Assembly (NCBI GenBank): GCA_018266355.1
Contig: JAFEAP010000015.1
Location: 58,983 to 122,982 of the forward strand
DNA: 64,000 nt
From: Bdellovibrionales bacterium
GTDB taxonomy: Bacteria; Bdellovibrionota; UBA1018
Reading direction: 5' to 3'
In this document: in pieces, positions 17,584-25,430 of the stretch
Layout of the letters: every line of letters starts with the position of its first letter
Position numbering within the stretch: the first letter of the stretch is position 1
The notes under the pieces: model-generated
Databases searched by the model: none
What the model was told of the DNA's origin: nothing
Seen by the model: only the letters and a program-made list of their open reading frames with translations
Made by a program: the position numbers and the translations under genes

Positions 17584-18399
17584 ATGGATCGGGAAAAGAG
17601 CAAAAGCGGGACCTCGAGCGCGGATCAACCCGTGCGCTTCGCGCCGCTGACCGACGGCCTCGGATTTCATCCGTTCGCCGACGGACTCCCCTACGCGCCC
17701 GCGGGAAAATCCGCGAATCCTTCGAACGCCTCCCTTCCTTCGGCACCGATGGGTACCGGCGCGGTCGCGGCCGGTCGGCCGCAGTTCGTCTATCCTTCGC
17801 CCGCCGTCACGGCCGCCGCGAAGGTCGCTTCTCGCGCGACGGCTCCGGTTCCTCGCCTCCCGACGATGGGTTCTTCGGTCGACGAAACCGTCGATCGGAT
17901 CCGCCGCGAACTCGAATCGATCCAGCACGACCGCATCGATCAGGCCCGCGCGAACGCCGCCGAGGTGAAGGCGCTCCAGTCGGGACTCCGCCATTCGCAC
18001 GGTCTCGGCTACGTGTTCGAGCGCTCGTTCGCGTACATCCTCGATTCCGCGTTCAATTTGAGCGTTTGCGCCTCGATCCTCTCCACCGCGCTCATCTCGA
18101 CGGACCTCGACAACCTGAACGCGCTCTCTTCGGGTGCGATGCTGACGGTCGCGGGCTTTCTCTTCCTCTGCAACTGGGCGCTTATCGCCGCGCAGGAAGT
18201 CGCCTTCGGAACCACGATCGGAAAACGCATCTTCGGCCTCCGTCTCGACGGAAACGGTTTCGAGTGTTTCATCCGGGCGCTTTTCTTCCTGCCGAGTCTG
18301 TTTTTCGGCGGACTCGGACTCCTGGTCGCGCTCTTCGACGCCCGGAAGCGCTGCTGGCACGACCGGATGACGAAGCTCCAACCGGAACACTGGGGATGA
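17584..18399 (+). CDS. RDD-family membrane protein with long soluble N-terminus
   Basis: 271 aa. The first ~100 residues are Pro/Ala-rich and soluble, and residues ~100-140 are a charged helix. An RDD-type domain follows with three membrane segments ([49 protein letters not shown]) and the signature [16 protein letters not shown]. It ends with the typical [11 protein letters not shown]. Role of RDD proteins is poorly defined (transport is suggested in some). The stop overlaps hldE2 by ATGA. Confidence 0.85.
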   Translation: MDREKSKSGTSSADQPVRFAPLTDGLGFHPFADGLPYAPAGKSANPSNASLPSAPMGTGAVAAGRPQFVYPSPAVTAAAKVASRATAPVPRLPTMGSSVDETVDRIRRELESIQHDRIDQARANAAEVKALQSGLRHSHGLGYVFERSFAYILDSAFNLSVCASILSTALISTDLDNLNALSSGAMLTVAGFLFLCNWALIAAQEVAFGTTIGKRIFGLRLDGNGFECFIRALFFLPSLFFGGLGLLVALFDARKRCWHDRMTKLQPEHWG

Positions 18400-18899
18400 A
18401 ACCGCGCGATCCGCTCTCGAAAATCAAGTCGGCGGAATCGCTCAAGCGGATCCTCGCGAAGGGCCGCGGACCTAAACGGAAGATCGTGTTCACGAACGGC
18501 GTCTTCGACCTCCTCCACCGCGGTCACGTCACTTACCTGAATCAGGCGCGGAAACTCGGTACCCTCCTCGTCGTCGCGCTGAACGAGGACGATACGGTGA
18601 AGAAGCTGAAAGGTCCGACTCGGCCCTTGAACCGGGTCGCGGACCGGATGATGACGATCGCCGGCCTCGAATGCGTCGACTACGTCACGTGCTTCGGCGA
18701 AGATACGCCGCTCGAAATCATCCGCCTCCTGAAGCCGAACGTCCTCGTGAAAGGCGGCGACTATTCCCCGGCCGCGCCGCTCGGTTCGCCGAAATACATC
18801 GTCGGCGCCGACGACGTGATGTCTTGGGGCGGAAGCGTGAAGGCCCTCCCTTTCGTCGAAGGGTATTCGACGACGAAGACGATCGAACGATTCAAGTGA
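18396..18899 (+). CDS. hldE: D-glycero-beta-D-manno-heptose 1-phosphate adenylyltransferase (RfaE2/HldE C-domain type)
   Basis: 167 aa nucleotidyltransferase making ADP-heptose for lipopolysaccharide core. [22 protein letters not shown] contains the HxGH motif, and [47 protein letters not shown] and [13 protein letters not shown] are all typical. It is the stand-alone C-terminal domain, with no kinase domain in the window. It begins inside the RDD stop codon. Indicates LPS with heptose. Confidence 0.9.
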   Translation: MKPRDPLSKIKSAESLKRILAKGRGPKRKIVFTNGVFDLLHRGHVTYLNQARKLGTLLVVALNEDDTVKKLKGPTRPLNRVADRMMTIAGLECVDYVTCFGEDTPLEIIRLLKPNVLVKGGDYSPAAPLGSPKYIVGADDVMSWGGSVKALPFVEGYSTTKTIERFK

Positions 18900-18929
18900 G
18901 GTCGATCGGTCCGAGCGGGGACTTGACAT

Positions 18930-18954
18930 AAAACCGTCAACCTCCTGACGTTTT
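18930..18954 (+). terminator. weak terminator after rsmE-RDD-hldE2
   Basis: CGTCA (18935-18939) pairs with TGACG (18946-18950) around ACCTCC, flanked by AAAA/TTTT pairs with one bulged C. It is 31 nt past the hldE2 stop. The U tract is short, so confidence is low. Confidence 0.4.
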
Positions 18955-19016
18955 CAACGCGCGCAGCGGCAGAACCTGCCTCTTTTTTCGTCCATATTTC
19001 TTGTAAAAATAGAGGG

Positions 19017-19445
19017 ATGGGGACGAGCGGTTCCATCACCCGCAACGGAGCGAACGAAGAGCAGCGCTACTCGCAATACGTCGAGCAGCAGAAGAACGAG
19101 CACCAACAAAAGGTGCGCGAGCTCGAGGACAAGCACGCCGAAGAAATTCAGTCGCTGGCCGATCGCTATAAACGCGAAAAGTCCGAGATGGAAAAAGCGT
19201 TCACGACGTCGCTTTCCGACGAATCGAAGCGCCAGGCCGAACGCCTCGCCCAGCTTCGCGAATCGCACAACGCCGAGTACGACACCGAGAAGAAGAAAAA
19301 CGACGCCGAGTTCGAGAAGCTCGCCGCGCGCGAACGCACGCGCACGGATAATTACCAAAAGAAGCAGGAAGAGAACATCGGCCGCCTACACGCCCGCTAC
19401 CAAGCGGCGCAGGACGAGCTCCGTCGCCAAAACGGCGATTCGTGA
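19017..19445 (+). CDS. coiled-coil protein, unknown function
   Basis: 142 aa, almost entirely charged and helical (residues ~15-138) with heptad-like spacing and very few hydrophobic runs (EQQKNEHQQKVRELEDKHAEE). A long parallel coiled coil is expected. No signal peptide or membrane segment. AGAGGG abuts the ATG with almost no spacing, which is unusual. A TTGACA at 18923 lacks a good -10 partner. Function unknown. Confidence 0.7.
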   Translation: MGTSGSITRNGANEEQRYSQYVEQQKNEHQQKVRELEDKHAEEIQSLADRYKREKSEMEKAFTTSLSDESKRQAERLAQLRESHNAEYDTEKKKNDAEFEKLAARERTRTDNYQKKQEENIGRLHARYQAAQDELRRQNGDS

Positions 19446-19461
19446 GGATCCGAATCTCTGC

Positions 19462-20007
19462 TTAGCGTGCCCGGCCGCAAAGGATGCGGTCGAAGACTTT
19501 CAGCGAAGCGAGCGAGAAACCGAACACGAGCAGGATGAAGAACGCCGGGCCGTTCGGGAGTTCCATCTCGCGCACGTGCAGGAAAGAACGGACGAAGAGG
19601 TTGTTGATGAACACCCAGCTGAACGTGCCCCACATGAAGCCGGCGCCGAGAAGGGCGTCGAGGCGGTTCGACTTCACGAAGTGCGAGTAAACCATTCCGA
19701 GCACCGCGCAGATGAAGCAGTGAATGAACGTCCCGACGAAGACCGCGTGGGTCATGCCGTAGGTGAGGGCGTCGCGGCCGAGCACCACCGCCGCCGGAAC
19801 CTTGAACGGGAACCAGAATTCGTATCCGCCCGCCTTCGCGAGGAAGCCCGCGAAAGTCCAAGCGACGAGTCCCGCGAAAATCCCGGCCATCGCCCCCGCG
19901 ATCGTGCGCGGAAGATCGAAGACGAGCCAAGTGGCGACGAGATCCATTTCGCCTTCTTCATGGGGCGTGGACGAATGCGACGAGGAAGCGTGGGTAGAGG
20001 TGCTCAT
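19462..20007 (-). CDS. multi-pass membrane protein, unknown function
   Basis: 181 aa from ATG 20007, preceded by GGGA. After a Ser/His/Glu-rich cytoplasmic N-terminus come about four membrane segments (GAMAGIFAGLVAWTFAGFLA, AVFVGTFIHCFICAVLGMVY, LLGAGFMWGTFSWVFI, PAFFILLVFGFSLAS). The open frame extends to 20106, and ATG 20022 is an alternative start. No family recognised. Confidence 0.72.
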   Translation of the reverse strand: MSTSTHASSSHSSTPHEEGEMDLVATWLVFDLPRTIAGAMAGIFAGLVAWTFAGFLAKAGGYEFWFPFKVPAAVVLGRDALTYGMTHAVFVGTFIHCFICAVLGMVYSHFVKSNRLDALLGAGFMWGTFSWVFINNLFVRSFLHVREMELPNGPAFFILLVFGFSLASLKVFDRILCGRAR

Positions 20008-20114
20008 GTGTTTCCCGATCATAAACTGGGCGGTTAGCGAATAGAAGAGGAGAGTGGGGGATGATGCAACGCATGAACTAGCGAAAACCCCTACGCTTTC
20101 GTACACTGGATCCC

Positions 20115-21053
20115 ATGCCCGTAATCGACTTCCAAACCTTGATCCTCCCGGAGACCGTCTCCGAAGCGCTGCCCGAAGCCGCGCGCCAGTGGGGAAAGTT
20201 TTGGGCGCGTCCGATCTCCCGCGCGCTCCACGAGGGCCAACCTTGGATCCGTTTCCTCCCGCCGATCGGTCGCTCGATCGTCGAAGAGCTGAGTTCGATC
20301 GCTCCGCTCACCCACGCGCTCTTCGAATCCTCGCTCGCCGACTTGCGCGACTCGGCTGAGAAACACCGGATCGATCGCTGCGTGATTCTCTCCGACCCAT
20401 CGCGCGTGCCGAACGCGCGGCTCTTCGAGATCGCCGAGCGCGATCCCGCGTTCATCCCCGCGATCCGAATCGCGAAGCCAGCGGCGGGCGACGCGAAAGC
20501 GCACATCGAAAAGGAAATCGAGGAAGCCCACGCCCGCGGCGCGCGCATCCTGCAGGTCCACCCCGCCTCCGACGGGATCGATCCGGGCGACGCGTTCTAT
20601 CTCGATCAGGTCGAAGCCGCCGCGAAGCGGGGATGGATCGTCCTGATCCAAACCGGAGCTCCGAAAGTCCACCTCGTCTACCGCCGTCCCGAGTTTTCCG
20701 AGATCGATCGGTTCGAGCCTTGGTTCCAGCGGTGGTCGAAGGTTCCGTTCGTGATCTCGCGCATGGGATTCAACTCTCCGGAACGCGCGATGGACCTCGC
20801 CGAATCCTACGCCAACCTCTACCTCGAGACGTCCTGGCAGCCCGCCGAGACGATCGCCGAGGCCGTGCGCCGGATCGGATCCGATCGCGTGATCTTCGGG
20901 TCGGACTGGCCGATCCTCGGGAACAACCAGCGGGTCGGCCTCCACCGAATCCGCGACGCCGTCGCCTCGCAGATGTTCACCGAGGCGGACGCGGCGAAAA
21001 TCCGCGGCGAGAACGCCGCCGCCCTGCTCGCCGCCGCGGGCCGCCCGATTTAG
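20115..21053 (+). CDS. amidohydrolase-2-like TIM-barrel protein lacking the N-terminal HxH
   Basis: 312 aa. The body resembles amidohydrolase-related (PF04909-like) enzymes: CVILSDPSRVPNARLFEIAERDPAFIPAIRI, ILQVHPASDG (possible metal His), GWIVLIQTGAP and RVIFGSDWPI with the conserved Asp. The usual N-terminal IDxHxH is replaced by VIDFQTLILPE, so metal binding and catalysis may be altered or lost. It is 8 nt upstream of the creatininase-like gene, suggesting a shared pathway. Confidence 0.75.
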   Translation: MPVIDFQTLILPETVSEALPEAARQWGKFWARPISRALHEGQPWIRFLPPIGRSIVEELSSIAPLTHALFESSLADLRDSAEKHRIDRCVILSDPSRVPNARLFEIAERDPAFIPAIRIAKPAAGDAKAHIEKEIEEAHARGARILQVHPASDGIDPGDAFYLDQVEAAAKRGWIVLIQTGAPKVHLVYRRPEFSEIDRFEPWFQRWSKVPFVISRMGFNSPERAMDLAESYANLYLETSWQPAETIAEAVRRIGSDRVIFGSDWPILGNNQRVGLHRIRDAVASQMFTEADAAKIRGENAAALLAAAGRPI

Positions 21054-21061
21054 GAGAGCCG

Positions 21062-22006
21062 ATGTCGAACGAATCCCCGTCCTTCCTCGATCTCGATCGG
21101 CTCCGCGCCTCCGACCTCCGAACCCTTCCGCGCGACCGGACGTTGTTTTTCCTGCCCGTCGGTCCGATCGAAGACCACGGCGACGCCCTACCGGTCGCCC
21201 TCGATCTTCACGAAGCGCGCTCCCTCTGCGAGCGCACCGCCGCGCGTTTCGGCGCCGAAGGATGGAACTGCGTGATCGCGCCCGCCGCTCCTCTCGGCGT
21301 CGACGCGAACACCTCCGCGCTCGGCATCCGCGTGCGCGCGCACGTGCTGCGCGACTACCTCGTCGATTTCTGCGACTCGCTCGCGCGCCAAGGTTTCCGC
21401 TACTTCGTCGCGGTCTCGGGCAATCCCGGACCGCGCCAGCTCACGACGATCGAAGAAGCCGGAAAATTCCTCCGGAAACGCCACCTCCGCGCGATGCTCT
21501 TCCCGAATCCGCGCGCGCCGATGCTCGTCTCGGCGAGCTCGGTGCTTCTCGACGAGGCCGAAAAATCGCTCTCGCCGCTCTTCATGTCTCCGAAGGAACA
21601 CGGCGGCGAGCGGGACGCGGGCGTCGCGCTCGCGACCGCGCCGTCCCTCGTCGACGAAAAGATCCTGCGCGCGTCGAGCAAGGTCGAGACGCCCTCCCCG
21701 AACTTCGCCCGCTGGCGTTCCGGAGCGACCGGCGGAGTGACCGGATACTGGGGCGATCCCGCCCGCGGCGACGCCGCGAAGGGAGGCGCGCTCCTCGACG
21801 AGAAGGCGAAAAACCTGCACCTGAAACTCAAGGCCGCGGTCGAAGGCGGAAAGCCCCACGCGATCTTCAAATCCTGGTACTCGCTCGTGCCCTCGAACCA
21901 GAGCCTGTTCAAGATCTGGATCCTCGTCATCCTCCTCGCGGCGACGCTCGGGGGATGGATCCTCGTCTCGCTTCAGACTTTCATGCGGGGCGCGGACTTC
22001 AACTGA
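21062..22006 (+). CDS. creatininase-like protein with C-terminal membrane anchor
   Basis: 314 aa from ATG 21062 with AGGAGA 6 nt upstream. Residues ~25-250 match the creatininase/FAPy-deformylase-type fold: LPVGPIEDHGDALPVALDLHEA (metal-binding E, H, D) and HGGERDAGVALA (usual HAGExET). The normal GNGGN motif is SGNPGPRQL. A single hydrophobic helix (IWILVILLAATLGGWILVSL, residues ~285-305) ends the protein, an uncommon addition that should tail-anchor it with the enzyme in the cytoplasm. Substrate unknown. Confidence 0.78.
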   Translation: MSNESPSFLDLDRLRASDLRTLPRDRTLFFLPVGPIEDHGDALPVALDLHEARSLCERTAARFGAEGWNCVIAPAAPLGVDANTSALGIRVRAHVLRDYLVDFCDSLARQGFRYFVAVSGNPGPRQLTTIEEAGKFLRKRHLRAMLFPNPRAPMLVSASSVLLDEAEKSLSPLFMSPKEHGGERDAGVALATAPSLVDEKILRASSKVETPSPNFARWRSGATGGVTGYWGDPARGDAAKGGALLDEKAKNLHLKLKAAVEGGKPHAIFKSWYSLVPSNQSLFKIWILVILLAATLGGWILVSLQTFMRGADFN

Positions 22007-22022
22007 CGGCTAGGAACGCCGA

Positions 22023-22385
22023 TCAGTAATTGATATTCGCGAGACCGTCGGCGTCACCGACCATGCGAAGCACCTTCATCCGACAGGTCGCATTCGCGAG
22101 TTCGGAGTTTTGGTTGTTGCGGCCGGTGCAAAAAAGCGCGCCGTTCGTGAGGAGACCCGAAGCGCTTTTGTCGCCCGTCGAGAGGTAATAATCCGAACAG
22201 ATGCTCATCGCCGCCATCGTTTGCGAGAGGTACATGCTGCCTTCGGCGATTCCGCCGTTCTGTTCGGCCATCAGCGAGGTCTTCCACGCGAGGGTATAAT
22301 AAGTGCGGCAGGCCTTCAGGTCGGCATGGGCGGCGACGGACGAAAAGGCGCAAAGAAACAAGACGAGCGAAGCGAGTTTTTTCAT
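22023..22385 (-). CDS. small secreted protein, unknown function
   Basis: 120 aa with a Sec signal peptide (LVLFLCAFSSVAAHA-D). The mature part has four Cys (KACRTYY, SICSDYY, LFCTGR, ATCRMK), probably two disulfides, and predicted helices. No recognised domain. Ends 17 nt from the convergent creatininase-like gene. Confidence 0.72.
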   Translation of the reverse strand: MKKLASLVLFLCAFSSVAAHADLKACRTYYTLAWKTSLMAEQNGGIAEGSMYLSQTMAAMSICSDYYLSTGDKSASGLLTNGALFCTGRNNQNSELANATCRMKVLRMVGDADGLANINY

Positions 22386-22424
22386 GATCTGATTTTCCTT
22401 TTGTCGGGCGGGGAATCGGCCCGT

Positions 22425-22922
22425 TTACTTCACGTTCAGACGAAATTCGTTGTTGTCGTCGTCGGCGCCGAGAAGGAGTTCCGAGTGGACGATGCCGTCT
22501 TTCTCGCGGCTGAAAAGCACGCCTTGGCCGACCGGAATCGAGACGAGGACGCCGCCCGACTTGGCGACGAGGTTCACGCTGCCGGTGGACGCGTCGAAGT
22601 TACATTCGACGTGGTTCGCGCGGCGAGCCTTGCAAATGCCGGTCGCGGCGAGATCGAGCGCTTCGTCGGTGCGGATATCGCGGATCGTGGCGTTCCAGGT
22701 GGCCGTGAAGAGACCCTTCGTATTCTTTAAAACGAGGCTCGTCTTCTTCACTTGTTGGAGCGGGTGGTTCTTCAGGAAATCCGTCGAATAGGTGCGCGAG
22801 AAAACCAGTTTCTCGCCTTTCGCCGGGACGATTCTCGCGCGGGAGGAACCGTAGCTGATTCCGGCCGCCGTGAAGAGAACGGCGAAGAGGGCGATGGAGC
22901 GAGCGGAGAGCGCGTGGGACAT
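22425..22922 (-). CDS. secreted protein, unknown function
   Basis: 165 aa with an N-terminal signal sequence (IALFAVLFTAAGISYG-S). The rest is beta-rich (EKLVFSRTYSTDFL, NTKGLFTATWNATIRDI) with two Cys. Upstream is one of the better promoter candidates in the window, with a palindrome over the -35. Followed by the 22023-22385 gene, 39 nt away. Confidence 0.72.
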   Translation of the reverse strand: MSHALSARSIALFAVLFTAAGISYGSSRARIVPAKGEKLVFSRTYSTDFLKNHPLQQVKKTSLVLKNTKGLFTATWNATIRDIRTDEALDLAATGICKARRANHVECNFDASTGSVNLVAKSGGVLVSIPVGQGVLFSREKDGIVHSELLLGADDDNNEFRLNVK

Positions 22923-22955
22923 GGGAAATCTCCAAAGGGGTTAAGCGTGGAGAGT

Positions 22956-22982
22956 TTTATAGCGTTTGACTCAAATAGTCAA
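22956..22982 (-). promoter_or_regulatory. promoter with palindromic operator for the 22425-22922 gene
   Basis: On the minus strand TTGACT lies 15 nt from TATAAA (22961-22956), about 35 nt upstream of the ATG. The -35 falls in a perfect inverted repeat, TTGACT-n5-AGTCAA (22966-22982), a likely repressor site. The spacer is short for sigma-70. Confidence 0.5.
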
Positions 22983-23008
22983 GTATTGGATGACACAGGG
23001 ATAGAGTT

Positions 23009-23028
23009 CAATAAAGAGCTTTATTTTC
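23009..23028. terminator. AT-rich hairpin past the ferredoxin reductase gene
   Basis: AATAAAG (23010-23016) pairs with CTTTATT (23019-23025) around AG. T residues follow on the + strand and a mixed AT stretch on the minus strand, just beyond the reductase stop at 23049. A weak terminator at best. Confidence 0.35.
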
Positions 23029-23048
23029 AGAGGGTTATCTAGGCTCGA

Positions 23049-23813
23049 TCAAGCCGTCGGCTTCGGCTGCTTGAAGTAGATTTCGCGGTGGATCGAGTCC
23101 TTGTCCACGCCCCGCTCGGTGAGGATCGCCCGGACTTCGTCGATCATCTGGCCGGCGCCGCAGAGGTAATACTCGGTCTCTTTCCAGGGAAAGTCTTCGC
23201 CGAGCGTGCGGAGGTAATCCGTCACGCGTCCCCGGAACCCGTTCCATCCGCCCTTCGGCTGGGAAACGCACGGAATCCATTTTCCGTAAGGCGTGATGTC
23301 GGATTGATAGAGAAGCTCTTCTTCGTCGCGCACGCCGAGCAGACAGGTCGCGCTCTTCGGAGGATTCGCTTGGTATTCCGCGGAAAGCATCATCGCGCGG
23401 AACGGCGCGATTCCCGTTCCGGTGGCGATGAAACACACGTGCTTCGTCGGCGAGGTCTCGTAAGTGAAATCGCCGTAGGGCGCGAAACCCTTGAACGTAT
23501 CGCCTTTTCGGAGCCTATTCAGGAAGTTCGAACCCGGACCGTTATCGACGATCTTCACGCAGAGTTCGACCGGTCGGGCTTCCGGGTGCGAGGCGATCGA
23601 GTAAGCGCGCCGGAGGTCTCGGCCGCCCGGGCCGGCGCCCGGCACCACGACGCTGATGTACTGACCCGCGCGGAAATGGAACGGCTCGGTCGGCGCCGGT
23701 TTCGCCGGATCCGCGGACGGAATCGGCTCCCCCTCGAAGGCCAACTCGTAAACGGTCGGCGTAATCATGCGATGGGAAATGACGGTACAAAGGTACTGAG
23801 TGACGGCTGCCAT
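23049..23813 (-). CDS. fpr: ferredoxin--NADP+ reductase-type flavoprotein
   Basis: 254 aa from ATG 23813. FAD-binding beta-barrel with RRAYSIASHP (RxYSxxS), FRAGQYISVVVP, then the NADP domain with FIATGTGIAPFRAMM, LLGVRDEEELLY and YLCGAGQMIDEV. Transfers electrons between NADPH and ferredoxin or flavodoxin. A GTG at 23825 in frame is an alternative start; the ATG has GGTGG at good spacing. An insert PSADPAKPAPTEPF near residue 33 is unusual. Confidence 0.87.
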   Translation of the reverse strand: MAAVTQYLCTVISHRMITPTVYELAFEGEPIPSADPAKPAPTEPFHFRAGQYISVVVPGAGPGGRDLRRAYSIASHPEARPVELCVKIVDNGPGSNFLNRLRKGDTFKGFAPYGDFTYETSPTKHVCFIATGTGIAPFRAMMLSAEYQANPPKSATCLLGVRDEEELLYQSDITPYGKWIPCVSQPKGGWNGFRGRVTDYLRTLGEDFPWKETEYYLCGAGQMIDEVRAILTERGVDKDSIHREIYFKQPKPTA

Positions 23814-23840
23814 AAGAGCCGCCACCCTAGCGAATTTCGG

Positions 23841-25394
23841 TTACGGAGTCACGGTGATCTTAAACGCCGCGCCCGGGGGGCTCTTCATGTCCCCGGACAC
23901 CGCGAGCACGCGCCACCAGTAATCCCGAGGCTTCAAATTGCGGAAGATCAGGAAGTTATCCTTCACCGGGATCGACTTCATCACCTTCGTGAACTGCGCG
24001 TCGTAGGCGATCTCGAATACGTAGCTCTGCGTGAAAGTCGTGCGCTGCCAGGAAAAGAGGATGCCCTTTTGGCGCATGTTTTCCGGGTCGGCGAGCGAAA
24101 CCGCCTCGCCGTCTTTCGGCAGGGTTTGGGTCGGCGAGATGAAGTTGAAAAGGAAGCTCTCCTTCTTCGACGTCAGCGTGTACCCGTTCGGGAGTTCGGA
24201 CCGGATCTGGTAGGTGAGCGCGTCGGTCGGCATCTTGCCTTTCGGCAGCGCGAACTTCGGCTCGGTGACGACTTCGTCGACCGACTTCGCGCCCGCCTTG
24301 TTCTGGACGAGCACTCGGTACTTCTCGATTCCCTCGACCGGCTTCCACCGGAGAACGAGATCGAAGTCCTGGAGGCGTTTACCGGTGAATTTGTTCGAAT
24401 CGACCGGTTCGCCGCCGACGAGCGGCGGCTCGATCTCGATGCCTTCGTATTCCGCGGCGACGGTGAACGGCGCGCGAATGCCGGTACGACCGATCTTCGA
24501 TCCGTCCGCGTTCCGCAGTTCGACCGAGTAGTCGCCCGGCCGCTCGAACGTGGCGAGGAGGCCGCCGCGACCGTGGTTCGCGGTCACCGTCTTCCGGAGC
24601 AGTTCCTTGCCCGCACCGTTCTTGAGCACCATCATCACGACGGCCGACGGAACGGTCGGCGATTCGAAGACGAGGGCTTGTTTCAGCGGCGGCTTCTGAC
24701 CGGACGGAATCGTGAAGACCTGACTCTGCGAGGGCTCCGTGATCTTGATCGCGTTCGGTTTGATCCCCGCCGGAGTCGGAGAAGGCGTCGGCGACGGCGT
24801 CGGGGAGGGTTCCGGCGTAGGCGAAGGGCTCGGCGAAGGGGTCGGAGTCGGGCTCGGGGCGGCGACCGGAGTCGGCGACGGAGCCGCGGTCGACTGGGTC
24901 GGGGCGGCCGTCGGACGCGGGATCGGCTGACCTCCGCGGCGAACGACGAGTTTCGGACGGGTCATGTCGCCCTTCACGTTACCGGCGACGATGTCGACGA
25001 GCACGCGGCGCTCGATTCCGGCGGCGCCCTCGGTCTTCTCGAACGAAAGGCGCACGAGCGAGCCCGGGTCGAGCTCGAGGATCGAACCGTCGAAGAGTTC
25101 GATCGTCGCCCGGTCTTCCGGACCGGTCATGACGGTGTCTTCGTTGAAAAGGTCCGCGTTCACTTTCGCGTCGAGGAACTCGAGCGAATCCTTCGGCTGG
25201 CGCTTCAGCTGGCCGGTCACCGCTTTCACGACGCCGACTTTTTCCCCTTCTTGGGAAGAGATGCCGAAGAGGAGCGACTTCAGCGAGACGCCGGAAACGT
25301 AGAGGCCGACCGATCCGACGAGCAGCAGCGCGAGCAGCCCGATGAGAATCTTCCGACCTTTACCCGAACCTTCATTTGGATTTTGTTCGTCCAT
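23841..25394 (-). CDS. FecR-like domain protein with Pro/Thr repeat linker
   Basis: 517 aa. A membrane segment lies at residues ~15-35, so the bulk is periplasmic. Residues ~50-145 match the FecR-type domain (GPEDRATIELFDGSILELDPGSLVRL). Residues ~160-210 are a PTPSP-rich linker. The rest looks like beta-sandwich modules, including two FnIII-like stretches (LRWKPVEGIEKYRVLV, FSWQRTTFTQSYVFEIAYD). It follows the SpoIIE phosphatase by 36 nt on the same strand. Perhaps an envelope sensor or structural protein. Confidence 0.82.
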   Translation of the reverse strand: MDEQNPNEGSGKGRKILIGLLALLLVGSVGLYVSGVSLKSLLFGISSQEGEKVGVVKAVTGQLKRQPKDSLEFLDAKVNADLFNEDTVMTGPEDRATIELFDGSILELDPGSLVRLSFEKTEGAAGIERRVLVDIVAGNVKGDMTRPKLVVRRGGQPIPRPTAAPTQSTAAPSPTPVAAPSPTPTPSPSPSPTPEPSPTPSPTPSPTPAGIKPNAIKITEPSQSQVFTIPSGQKPPLKQALVFESPTVPSAVVMMVLKNGAGKELLRKTVTANHGRGGLLATFERPGDYSVELRNADGSKIGRTGIRAPFTVAAEYEGIEIEPPLVGGEPVDSNKFTGKRLQDFDLVLRWKPVEGIEKYRVLVQNKAGAKSVDEVVTEPKFALPKGKMPTDALTYQIRSELPNGYTLTSKKESFLFNFISPTQTLPKDGEAVSLADPENMRQKGILFSWQRTTFTQSYVFEIAYDAQFTKVMKSIPVKDNFLIFRNLKPRDYWWRVLAVSGDMKSPPGAAFKITVTP

Positions 25395-25430
25395 TAGTTT
25401 TCCTCAGCCGTCGACGATGATTTTCGCCGA

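Noticed and set aside
18923..18928. TTGACA as a -35 for the coiled-coil gene
   Set aside because: No acceptable -10 hexamer at 15-19 nt, and it lies beside the probable hldE2 terminator.
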